A stretch of 5,589 nt of DNA from Chloroflexota bacterium. Lineage in GTDB: Bacteria; Chloroflexota; Dehalococcoidia; Lucifugimonadales; Australimonadaceae. Below, one piece after another: positions 1 to 5,505 of this stretch. Location: positions 1-5,589 of the forward strand of contig JAPPFU010000160.1 of assembly GCA_028875085.1 (NCBI GenBank), given 5' to 3'. The translations under genes and the position numbers were made by a program. The first letter of the stretch is position 1; every line of letters begins with the position of its first letter. The notes below the pieces were generated by a model. That model did not search any database. It was not told the origin of the DNA and saw nothing but the letters and a program-made list of their open reading frames with translations.

Positions 1-120
1 CTCCGGCACCCGGGGGCCCGCGCGCGAGATAGGGGGGCGGCCCGGGGGGGTTGGGGGGGCGGGGGGGCCCGGTGGGGGGGGGGGGGGAAACCCCCCGGGG
101 GGGGAAAAAAAGTCGGCGGG
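1..120. other. G-homopolymer low-complexity window edge (probable sequence artefact)
   Basis: This stretch is dominated by homopolymer runs: G runs of 6-8, a 14-G run at 74-87, C6 at 91-96, G8 at 97-104 and A7 at 105-111. Nothing else in the window resembles it, and normal codon-like composition begins only around 112-130. Blocky runs of G, C and A in succession are typical of a poor-quality read end or a badly resolved contig end. An open frame runs through it in phase with nrdR, but its glycine-rich translation resembles no protein I know. Any nrdR promoter or NrdR-box operator would be expected here or further upstream, and none can be read. A genuine G-rich, quadruplex-prone sequence is the less likely alternative. 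Confidence 0.7.
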
Positions 121-154
121 ACATAAGAGCGGCGCACCCGCGGGGGCCGCCCTT

Positions 155-160
155 GAGGTG
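155..160 (+). promoter_or_regulatory. Ribosome binding site that sets the nrdR start
   Basis: GAGGTG lies four bases before the ATG at 165 (its GAGG core is six bases before). It is the only Shine-Dalgarno-like sequence near a start that gives the canonical NrdR N-terminus MLCPNC. It therefore supports 165 over the in-frame ATG at 51, which lies inside the homopolymer tract. Confidence 0.6.
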
Positions 161-164
161 CCTG

Positions 165-782
165 ATGCTCTGTCCCAACTGCGGCCACGCCGACTCCCGC
201 GTTACCGACTCGCGCGACACTGGCCCGGAGACGCGCCGCCGCCGCGAGTGCGCCGACTGTGGCGCGCGCTTCACCACCTACGAGCGCGTTCAGCACACGA
301 CACTGACCATCGAGAAGCGGGACGGGCGGCGCGAGGAGTTCGACCGCAACAAGCTCCTCCAGAGCGTCCGCCTCGCCTGCGTGAAGCGCCCGCTCCCCAC
401 CGGGGCGCTCGACCGCCTCGCCGATGAGATTGAAGAGGACTTGCGGCGCATCGGGCGCGCGGAGGTCAAGGCGGCGCGGGTAGGCGAGATTGTCATCGAG
501 CGCTTGCGCGCCATCGACCCGGTAGCCTACATTCGCTACGCCAGCGTCTACCGCGACTTCGCCGACCTGGGCGCGTTCATCCGCGAGATACAAGCCATCG
601 AGACGCCAACTCAGACAGCGGCGGCAGCCGACGCCAACGAGCAGTTGACGCTGATTCCGTCCGAATCGGCGGCGCCTCCGAGGCCTCGAGCCAGGCGCGG
701 CAGGAGACCGAGCATCTCGCTGCCCGACCAAGCAACCCCGGCACTCTCCGGCGCCAACGGCGCAGGCGACGCGAACCAATGA
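165..782 (+). CDS. nrdR: Transcriptional repressor NrdR (Zn-ribbon/ATP-cone regulator of ribonucleotide reductase)
   Basis: NrdR is a cytoplasmic repressor that senses ATP/dATP through its ATP-cone and binds NrdR boxes upstream of ribonucleotide reductase genes. The 205-residue product starts MLCPNCGH and has a four-cysteine Zn ribbon (C3, C6, C29, C32) ending in the family hallmark RRRRECADCGARFTTYER (25-42). The ATP-cone spans about residues 46-136 and includes KRDGRREEFDRNKL and the signature VAYIRYASVYRDF. Family members are usually about 150-160 residues. Here a roughly 55-residue Ala/Pro/Arg-rich tail follows residue 148, with a basic patch PRPRARRGRRP (172-182). The start at 165 is chosen because the Zn ribbon begins at once and a GAGG site precedes it. 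The stop TGA overlaps the nrdJ ATG (ATGA, 779-782), which suggests translational coupling of repressor and target. Identity is very secure; the function of the tail is unknown. Confidence 0.96.
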   Translation: MLCPNCGHADSRVTDSRDTGPETRRRRECADCGARFTTYERVQHTTLTIEKRDGRREEFDRNKLLQSVRLACVKRPLPTGALDRLADEIEEDLRRIGRAEVKAARVGEIVIERLRAIDPVAYIRYASVYRDFADLGAFIREIQAIETPTQTAAAADANEQLTLIPSESAAPPRPRARRGRRPSISLPDQATPALSGANGAGDANQ

Positions 783-2965
783 CCACGCCGCAACTCTCCC
801 CTAACGCGATGGCCGTGCTCCAGGCGCGCTATCTGCAGGCGGGCGAGACGCCGGCACAGTTGTATCGGCGCGTCGCCGACGCGGTAGCGGCGGCGGAGCC
901 GGAGCCGAGCGCGTGGGCCGACCTCTTCTACGACCTGATGGCGTCGGGGCGCTTCCTGCCCAACTCCCCTACCCTGTTCAATGCGGGAACCGGCCAAGGC
1001 ACGCTGTCGGCTTGCTTCGTGCTTCCGATAGAGGACAACATGAACTCCATCATGGCGGCGGCGGCATCCTCCGCGATGATTCAGAAGTTCGGCGGGGGCG
1101 TTGGCTACTCCTTCGGCAATCTGCGCGCCAAGGGCAGCCCTATCTCCACCACTCACGGCAGCGCCTGCGGCGCGGTGGCGGTGCTGGGGATGCTCTCCAA
1201 CCTCTCGGCGATGATCACGCAAGGGGGCAAGCGCCATGGCGCCAACATGGGCATCCTGCCCGCCTCCCACCCCGAACTCCTCGACTTCATCCGCATGAAG
1301 AGCGAGTGGGGCGGGGCGGAGAACTTCAACGTCTCCGTCGCCGTTACCGACGCCTTCATGGACGCGGTGGAGCGCGGCGAGGCGTGGGAGTTGGTGGACC
1401 CTCACAGCGGCAGGACCACGCAGACGCTCTCCGCGCGCGAAACCTGGCGCGAGATTGTGGACGCGGCGTGGAGCAGCGGCGACCCCGGCCTCTATTTCAT
1501 CGACCAGGCCAACCGCCGCAACCCGACGCCCCATCTGGGCCGTCTCGAGAGCACCAACCCGTGCGGCGAGGTGCCCCTGCTGCCCTACGAGGCTTGCAAC
1601 CTCGGCTCGCTGAATCTCGCGGCGTTTGTGACGGACGACAGCCCGGAGCCTCGCTTCGACGAGCGGGCGCTCGACGCGGCGGCGCGGTTGGCGGTGCGCT
1701 TCCTCGACGACGTGGTTACGGCGAACCGCTTGCCCACGCCGGAGGTGGCCGACGCAGTGGAGCGCACCCGCAAGATAGGCCTTGGCGTAATGGGCTGGCA
1801 TGACGCGCTCATCGCGTTGGGGATTCCGTATGCGGACGACCGCGCGGTCGAGTTGGCAGAGCGCGTGATGGGGCGCATCAACCGCGCGTCGGCGCAGGCC
1901 TCCGCCGACCTCGCCTCTGAGCGCGGCGCCTACCCCGCCTCCCGTGGCGACGGCTACCGCAACGCCACGCGTACCTGCATCGCCCCCACGGGCAGCATCA
2001 GCGCCATCGCGGGGTGCTCGTCCGGCATCGAGCCGCTCTTCGCTCTGGCCTTCGTCAAGAACGTGCTCGACGGCCAGCGCCTCACCGAGGTCAACCCCCG
2101 CTTCGAGGCGGTCGCTCGGGAGCGCGGTTTCTGGAGCGCGGAGTTGGCGGACGAAGTGGCGCGCACCGGCTCGGCTCAGGGGGCCCCCGGCGTGCCGGAC
2201 GACGTAAAGGCACTCTTCGCCACGGCCATGGAGATTCCGTACGACGCGCACGTGCGCATGCAGGCGGCGTTCCAGCGCCACACCGACTTGGCGGTGTCCA
2301 AGACGGTCAATATGCGCAACGACGCCGCGCCGGAGGACGTGGAGGCGGCCTACAAGTTGGCCCACCGCCTTGGCTGCGCGGGCATCACCGTCTACCGCGA
2401 CGGCTCCAAGTCCGCCCAGGTGCTAGAGGCGGGCGCTGACCCCGCGCGGCGAGCCAAACCGCAGCGCAAAACGCGTGAGCGGCCCAAGACCATTCGCGGC
2501 GTAACGGAGCGCATGCGCACCGCCCACGGCAACGCCTACGTAACCGTCAACTTCGACGACGACGGCCTACCCTTCGAGGTGTTCACCACCGTTGGCAAGG
2601 CCGGCGGCGCGGAGCAAGCGCACTTGGAAGCAATCTCCCGCCTGGCGTCGCTGGCGCTCAGGTCGGGCGTCCCCGCCGTCGAGATCGTCGAGCAGTTGCG
2701 CGGCATCACCAGCGAGCCGGTGTGGGACAGCGGCAGGCTCGTTACCTCCGCGCCGGACGCGGTAGCCCAGGTCCTCGCCATGCACGCGCTGGAGGGCGGC
2801 ACGGAGGAGGAGGAGAGGCTCCGCCACGCCTACGCGGCGCAGACGGCGCTGCCGATGGGCGCCGAACCGCTCGCAAGCCTGCGCTGCCCCGACTGCAACG
2901 GGGCGGTCGTCCTCCAAGAGGGCTGCGCCTCCTGCCCCGCTTGCGGCTGGAACCGCTGCGCCTAG
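779..2965 (+). CDS. nrdJ: Adenosylcobalamin-dependent (class II) ribonucleoside-diphosphate reductase
   Basis: This enzyme reduces ribonucleotides to deoxyribonucleotides using a thiyl radical generated from adenosylcobalamin, so it needs no oxygen and no separate radical subunit. The 728-residue protein has PNSPTLFNAG (61-70) and SACFVLP with C79, the likely first cysteine of the active-site redox pair. The catalytic segment STNPCGE follows, with N260, C262 (thiyl radical position by homology) and E264, then EACNLGS with C273, the likely redox partner. A phosphate-binding PTGSISAIAGCSSGIEP lies at 403-419. Residues about 568-675 match the TSCPD-type domain (RGVTERM, YVTVN, EVFTTVGKAGG). The C-terminus carries C703-x2-C706 and EGCASCPACGWNRC (C716, C719, C722, C727), the swinging-arm cysteines that re-reduce the active site. 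There is no N-terminal ATP-cone, so dATP inhibition through such a domain is not expected. It overlaps nrdR by four bases and has only a weak ribosome site, fitting coupled translation. Length and motifs look complete. Confidence 0.96.
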   Translation: MTTPQLSPNAMAVLQARYLQAGETPAQLYRRVADAVAAAEPEPSAWADLFYDLMASGRFLPNSPTLFNAGTGQGTLSACFVLPIEDNMNSIMAAAASSAMIQKFGGGVGYSFGNLRAKGSPISTTHGSACGAVAVLGMLSNLSAMITQGGKRHGANMGILPASHPELLDFIRMKSEWGGAENFNVSVAVTDAFMDAVERGEAWELVDPHSGRTTQTLSARETWREIVDAAWSSGDPGLYFIDQANRRNPTPHLGRLESTNPCGEVPLLPYEACNLGSLNLAAFVTDDSPEPRFDERALDAAARLAVRFLDDVVTANRLPTPEVADAVERTRKIGLGVMGWHDALIALGIPYADDRAVELAERVMGRINRASAQASADLASERGAYPASRGDGYRNATRTCIAPTGSISAIAGCSSGIEPLFALAFVKNVLDGQRLTEVNPRFEAVARERGFWSAELADEVARTGSAQGAPGVPDDVKALFATAMEIPYDAHVRMQAAFQRHTDLAVSKTVNMRNDAAPEDVEAAYKLAHRLGCAGITVYRDGSKSAQVLEAGADPARRAKPQRKTRERPKTIRGVTERMRTAHGNAYVTVNFDDDGLPFEVFTTVGKAGGAEQAHLEAISRLASLALRSGVPAVEIVEQLRGITSEPVWDSGRLVTSAPDAVAQVLAMHALEGGTEEEERLRHAYAAQTALPMGAEPLASLRCPDCNGAVVLQEGCASCPACGWNRCA

Positions 2966-3006
2966 CGGCGCCCCTCCCGCGCAACCGCACCTCACGACAA
3001 CTATGT

Positions 3007-3024
3007 CCCGGCCTACGAGCCGGG
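3007..3024 (+). other. Small GC-rich stem-loop in the nrdJ-pdxA gap
   Basis: CCCGGC (3007-3012) can pair with GCCGGG (3019-3024) around a six-base loop. A second small hairpin, GGGG-CAT-CCCC (3030-3040), follows at once. Neither is followed by a T-tract, so neither reads as an intrinsic terminator alone. They could be 3' mRNA structure for nrdRJ or part of a leader of pdxA. In this GC-rich DNA, short perfect stems may arise by chance. Confidence 0.3.
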
Positions 3025-3110
3025 CTCCCGGGGCATCCCCATTTCCCCAAGGATGTCCCTAGTTCCCTCCTCCGCAGGCCCCTCTCGCCCCGCCACGGGA
3101 GTGGGCCACC

Positions 3111-3147
3111 GGGCCCCGAAGGCTTCGGCCTCGGGGCCCACCTTTTT
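3111..3147 (+). terminator. Rho-independent terminator (UUCG-capped hairpin plus T-tract)
   Basis: A nine-base-pair stem joins GGGCCCCGA (3111-3119) to TCGGGGCCC (3131-3139). After a single bulged A (3120), an inner GGC/GCC stem closes a TTCG tetraloop (3124-3127), a very stable cap. ACC and then TTTTT (3143-3147) follow. This is the classic form of an intrinsic terminator on the + strand. It lies about 145 bases after the nrdJ stop and 36 bases before the pdxA start. It most simply ends nrdRJ transcription, but its closeness to pdxA leaves little room for a promoter between them, so conditional read-through or attenuation is possible. Confidence 0.75.
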
Positions 3148-3183
3148 GCACGCGAACGCCCCCCATTCCCCCCGGCGGCAATA

Positions 3184-4206
3184 ATGAGCCCCGCCGTGAA
3201 CGACAGACCCCCCAACCCCGTTACCCTGGGCGCCCCGGCGGGCATCGGGCCCGAGGTGGCCGCCAAGGCGTTCGCCGACCCGCAGGCCCGCGCCGTCGCG
3301 CGCCTCGTGGCCGTCGGCGCCGCCGACGTGCTCGACCGCGCCCTTTCGCTCACCGGCGTTCCCCTCCGCGCCCAGGCCGTCGCCCACCCCGCCGACGCTG
3401 CCGGCGCGGACGCCATTCCCGTCCTTGAGGCCGGCGCGTCATCCGGCCTCGCCTCGCTGCCGATGGGCGAATTGTCGGCGGAGGCGGGGGGCGCGTCGGT
3501 GGAATGGGCGCTTGCCGCGGCGCGGCTGGCCTTGGAGGGGAGCGTGGACGCCATCGTTACCGCGCCCATTAACAAGGAGGCGGCGCACCTAGCGGGCTAC
3601 GAGGATGTCGGCCATATGGAACTGTTCCAGTCACTGACAGGCGCGCCGCAGGTGGCGACGATGCTGCTCACGCACGGCCTGCGCGCCGTCCACCTGACGA
3701 CGCATCGCTCGCTCCGCGTCGCCTGCGACTACGTTACGCGCGACAACGTGCTCGCCAAGCTGCGCCTGACCCACGACTTCTTCGCCGCGCACGGCCAACC
3801 CTCCCCGCGCATCGGCGTCGCCGCTCTCAACCCCCACGGCGGCGAGGGCGGGCTGCTGGGGAGCGAGGAGGTCGAGCACATCGCCCCCGCCGTCGAGGAC
3901 GCGTGGCGCGAGGGCATCGACGCCATTGGCCCCGTGCCGGCGGACAGCGTGTTCACGCAGGCTATCGGCGGGCGCTACGACGTGGTGCTGGCGATGTACC
4001 ACGACCAGGGCCACGTCGCCGTCAAGGTGCACGGATGGGAGGACAGCGTAACGGTGAACCTCGGCCTGCCCTTCCTGCGCGCGTCGGTCGATCACGGCAC
4101 GGCGTTCGACATCGCCGGGAAGGGTGTCGCGGACGCACGGAGCATGGTCAGCGCCATCCGCGTCGCCGCCCGCGCAGCCTCCGGCCAGGGCGTCGAGGTC
4201 GTCTAG
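3184..4206 (+). CDS. pdxA: PdxA-family 4-hydroxythreonine-4-phosphate dehydrogenase (possibly PdxA2-like)
   Basis: PdxA proteins are cytoplasmic metal- and NAD-dependent dehydrogenases that oxidise 4-hydroxy-L-threonine 4-phosphate in pyridoxal phosphate synthesis. The related PdxA2 group acts on 4-phospho-D-threonate or -erythronate. The 340-residue product has the family length and order: LGAPAGIGPEVAAKA (15-29), VTAPINKEA (125-133), GHMELF (143-148), LTTHRSLR with H174, LNPHGGEGG with H218, GPVPADSVF (249-257), MYHDQGHVAVK with H273, and LGLPFLRASVDHGTAFDIAGKG (293-314). The three histidines correspond to the metal ligands of E. coli PdxA. Unusual residues are A17, where an acidic residue is normal (GDP/GEP), M145 in the usual GHTE motif, and QGH in place of QGLP, the last recalling PdxA2 proteins. 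ATG 3184 is the only start giving a normal N-terminus, although the ribosome site is poor (GGCGG at 3174). proC follows with no gap. Family is secure; substrate is uncertain. Confidence 0.9.
   Translation: MSPAVNDRPPNPVTLGAPAGIGPEVAAKAFADPQARAVARLVAVGAADVLDRALSLTGVPLRAQAVAHPADAAGADAIPVLEAGASSGLASLPMGELSAEAGGASVEWALAAARLALEGSVDAIVTAPINKEAAHLAGYEDVGHMELFQSLTGAPQVATMLLTHGLRAVHLTTHRSLRVACDYVTRDNVLAKLRLTHDFFAAHGQPSPRIGVAALNPHGGEGGLLGSEEVEHIAPAVEDAWREGIDAIGPVPADSVFTQAIGGRYDVVLAMYHDQGHVAVKVHGWEDSVTVNLGLPFLRASVDHGTAFDIAGKGVADARSMVSAIRVAARAASGQGVEVV
4195..4198 (+). promoter_or_regulatory. Ribosome binding site inside the pdxA 3' end, supports the TTG start of proC
   Basis: GAGG (within GAGGTC) lies eight bases before TTG 4207, ideal spacing. 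It supports the rare TTG start directly after the pdxA stop. No in-frame ATG or GTG precedes the Rossmann motif at 4237-4251, so TTG is needed for a complete nucleotide-binding site. Confidence 0.6.
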
Positions 4207-5031
4207 TTGAGCGCGGGCGGCTCAGGCGGCGCGGCCTTCATCGGCGGCGGCGTGATGGCGGAGGCGATGGTGAGCCGCGCCCTCGCCCTTGGTCTGCTCG
4301 ACGCCGCGCGCGTCCGCGTGGCCGAGCCGCTGGAAGAGCGCCGCGCCCACCTCCGCGAGACCTACGCCGTCGCCGTAACGCCCGACAACTCTGCCGCGGT
4401 CGAGGGGACGGACCTGGTGGTGTTGGCCGTGAAGCCGCAATCCTTCGCCGAAGTCGCCGCCGCGCTGCGCGGGCGCCTCGCGCCTTCGCAGACCGTGTTC
4501 TCCATCATGGCGGGCGTGCCCATCCGCGCCATTGCCGACGGCTTGAGCCACGCCGCCGTCATCCGCGCGATGCCGAACACGCCCGCCCGCATCGGCGCGG
4601 GGTTCACAGTATGGAGCGCCGCGCCCGCCGCCGCCGAGCGCGCCCGCGCCCGCGCTGCCGAATTGCTGAGCGCCCTCGGCGACCACCTCTACGCCGATGA
4701 TGAGGAGATGGTGGACAAGGCGACCGCCGTCTCCGGCAGCGGCCCCGCTTACCTGTTCCGCTTCGTCGAAGCGCTCGCCGACGCTGCGCGCGGTCTCGGC
4801 TTCGCTCCGGCCGACGCGGAGCGCATGGCGGTGCGTACGGCGCTCGGTTCCGCGCAACTGGCGGCGCAAGCCCCCGAGGCTCCCGCTCGGCTGCGCGAGA
4901 TGGTTACGTCCAAGGGCGGCACGACCGAGGCCGCCCTGGCCGTCCTCGAGGCCAGCGGCTTCGCGGCGCTGCTCGACGACGCCGTGCAGGCCGCCTACCG
5001 CCGCGCCCTCGAACTGGGAAAGAGTGCGTAG
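4207..5031 (+). CDS. proC: Pyrroline-5-carboxylate reductase
   Basis: ProC catalyses the last step of proline synthesis, NAD(P)H-dependent reduction of 1-pyrroline-5-carboxylate to proline, in the cytoplasm. The 274-residue product has the usual length. The N-terminal Rossmann motif is FIGGGVMAEA (11-20), followed by LAVKPQ (73-78), SIMAGVPI (99-106) and RAMPNTPA (120-127). The C-terminal helical dimerisation domain holds the signature VSGSGPAYLF (175-184) and the conserved MVTSKGGTTEAAL (232-244). The start is TTG immediately after the pdxA TAG stop, with a GAGG site eight bases upstream inside pdxA. The stop shares one base with the GTG of the YggT gene. This packing implies co-transcription and translational coupling across pdxA, proC and yggT. 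Valine replaces the frequent Asn in GGGNMA, a tolerated variation. All hallmark motifs are present and the gene appears intact. Confidence 0.96.
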   Translation: MSAGGSGGAAFIGGGVMAEAMVSRALALGLLDAARVRVAEPLEERRAHLRETYAVAVTPDNSAAVEGTDLVVLAVKPQSFAEVAAALRGRLAPSQTVFSIMAGVPIRAIADGLSHAAVIRAMPNTPARIGAGFTVWSAAPAAAERARARAAELLSALGDHLYADDEEMVDKATAVSGSGPAYLFRFVEALADAARGLGFAPADAERMAVRTALGSAQLAAQAPEAPARLREMVTSKGGTTEAALAVLEASGFAALLDDAVQAAYRRALELGKSA

Positions 5032-5300
5032 TGGACGCCCTGCTCGGCCTCTTCCTGCGCCTGCTCGACCTCATCTGGATCGCGCTCATCATCCGCGCCA
5101 TCCTGTCGTGGATCGTCGTCGCCGGCGTCCGCAACGAGGTGGTCGTGCGCGTCTATGAGGCCATCGTGGGCCTGACCGAGATCATCGTCGCCCCTATCCG
5201 CCGCGTGCTGCCGCAGACAAGCGGCATCGACCTGTCGGTGCTGGCGGCCTTCTTCCTCATCCTGCTGCTCCGCCTCGCCATCCAAGAGGCAATCACCTAG
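5031..5300 (+). CDS. YggT family small integral membrane protein
   Basis: This 89-residue protein has two hydrophobic segments (about residues 4-31 and 66-86) flanking a short amphipathic stretch. The stretch contains the YggT-family signature LTEIIVAPIRRVLP (48-61), followed by GIDLS (65-69). RAILSWI (22-28) is also typical. Many YggT proteins hold two such units in about 180 residues; this is the single-unit form. The family's role is not firmly established. It has been linked to osmotic tolerance, and YggT/YlmG-type proteins to division or membrane organisation. The gene commonly lies next to proC, as here. The GTG start overlaps the last base of the proC TAG stop, with a weak purine-rich site GGGAAAGAG at 5016-5024. 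It appears to be the last gene of the pdxA-proC-yggT unit. Family assignment is secure; function is not. Confidence 0.92.
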   Translation: MDALLGLFLRLLDLIWIALIIRAILSWIVVAGVRNEVVVRVYEAIVGLTEIIVAPIRRVLPQTSGIDLSVLAAFFLILLLRLAIQEAIT

Positions 5301-5334
5301 AGCGCCACCAGCCGATGGGCCGGCCGTTCCTTGG

Positions 5335-5426
5335 CATTCCCGGAGTGAATCGAGCCGAGGCTTCCGCTTTCGCGGGAACGACAGGAGTAAGACGCGGGAA
5401 TGTGCGGAGGCGGCGCGTTTCGCGGG
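5335..5426. repeat. Degenerate GCGGGAA-type palindromic (REP-like) sequence after yggT
   Basis: Several related units cluster here. CATTCCCG (5335-5342) is the exact inverse of CGGGAATG (5395-5402). GCGGGAA occurs at 5372-5378 and 5394-5400, and TTTCGCGGG at 5368-5376 and 5418-5426. TTCCGC (5362-5367) pairs with GCGGGA (5372-5377) around a TTTC loop with one G-T wobble. The pattern resembles dispersed intergenic repeats built on ATTCCCGC...GCGGGAAT, but it is decayed and no copy elsewhere in the window confirms it. It may also act as a weak 3' structure ending the pdxA-proC-yggT transcript, since no classic T-tract terminator follows yggT. Confidence 0.4.
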
Positions 5427-5436
5427 TGCGAACGGC

Positions 5437-5465
5437 TTGACTCGCCCCGGCGGGAGCGCTAGGGT
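5437..5465 (+). promoter_or_regulatory. Sigma70-type promoter for the PadR-family gene
   Basis: TTGACT (5437-5442) matches the -35 consensus at five of six positions. It is separated by exactly 17 bases from TAGGGT (5460-5465), a GC-leaning -10 that keeps the key T, A and final T. The predicted start near 5472 gives a leader of about 34 bases before the GTG at 5506. It is the clearest promoter in the window and makes the regulator a separate transcription unit from the proC block. Confidence 0.6.
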
Positions 5466-5492
5466 GTGTAGAGAAGGCTAGTTCGACCTGCC

Positions 5493-5498
5493 AAGGAG
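5493..5498 (+). promoter_or_regulatory. Strong ribosome binding site of the PadR-family gene
   Basis: AAGGAG followed by seven bases and then GTG 5506 is a near-consensus Shine-Dalgarno with good spacing. It fixes the GTG start of the truncated regulator. Confidence 0.75.
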
Positions 5499-5505
5499 AG
5501 TTGCC

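Noticed and set aside
51..164. N-terminal extension of NrdR starting at ATG 51
   Set aside because: It comes from the homopolymer tract, translates to Gly-rich sequence unlike NrdR, and the canonical MLCPNC start with a ribosome site is at 165.
572..728. Possible separate zinc-ribbon gene at the nrdJ 3' end
   Set aside because: The TSCPD-type region and the Cys-rich tail are in frame and are the normal C-terminal parts of class II reductases. Positions given here are protein residues 572-728 of NrdJ.
611..2365. A 584-codon open frame on the minus strand opposite nrdR/nrdJ
   Set aside because: It is antisense to two clearly recognised genes, and its translation is Arg/His/Val/Gly-rich with no recognisable motif. 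Long antisense frames are expected opposite GC-rich genes with strong third-position bias.
2966..3110. Cobalamin riboswitch or T-box leader before pdxA
   Set aside because: I could find neither a B12-box-like sequence nor a T-box TGGNACCGCG motif. Only short GC-rich hairpins are visible.
2722..3183. Longer open frame upstream of pdxA, in phase with it
   Set aside because: It overlaps the nrdJ 3' end and crosses the terminator. Its translation is Arg/Pro-rich with no PdxA homology; the family N-terminus begins just after ATG 3184.
3146..3185. TTGCAC (3146-3151) with AATAAT (3180-3185) as a pdxA promoter
   Set aside because: The spacing is 28 bases rather than 16-18, and the -10 candidate overlaps the start codon.
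3903..4700. 265-codon + strand frame overlapping pdxA and proC
   Set aside because: It is a frame-shifted shadow of both genes, Arg-rich and without motifs.
4222..4869. 215-codon minus-strand frame opposite proC
   Set aside because: It is antisense to an intact proC with all signature motifs, and is His/Arg/Gly-rich without family features.
427..5180. Depletion of GATC with GATT/ATA used instead in Glu-Ile and similar contexts
   Set aside because: In nrdR/nrdJ G-ATT is favoured, but GATC still occurs (near 1213, 2681, 4089, 5077, 5110, 5178) and the trend is absent in the later genes, so the signal is too weak to claim.
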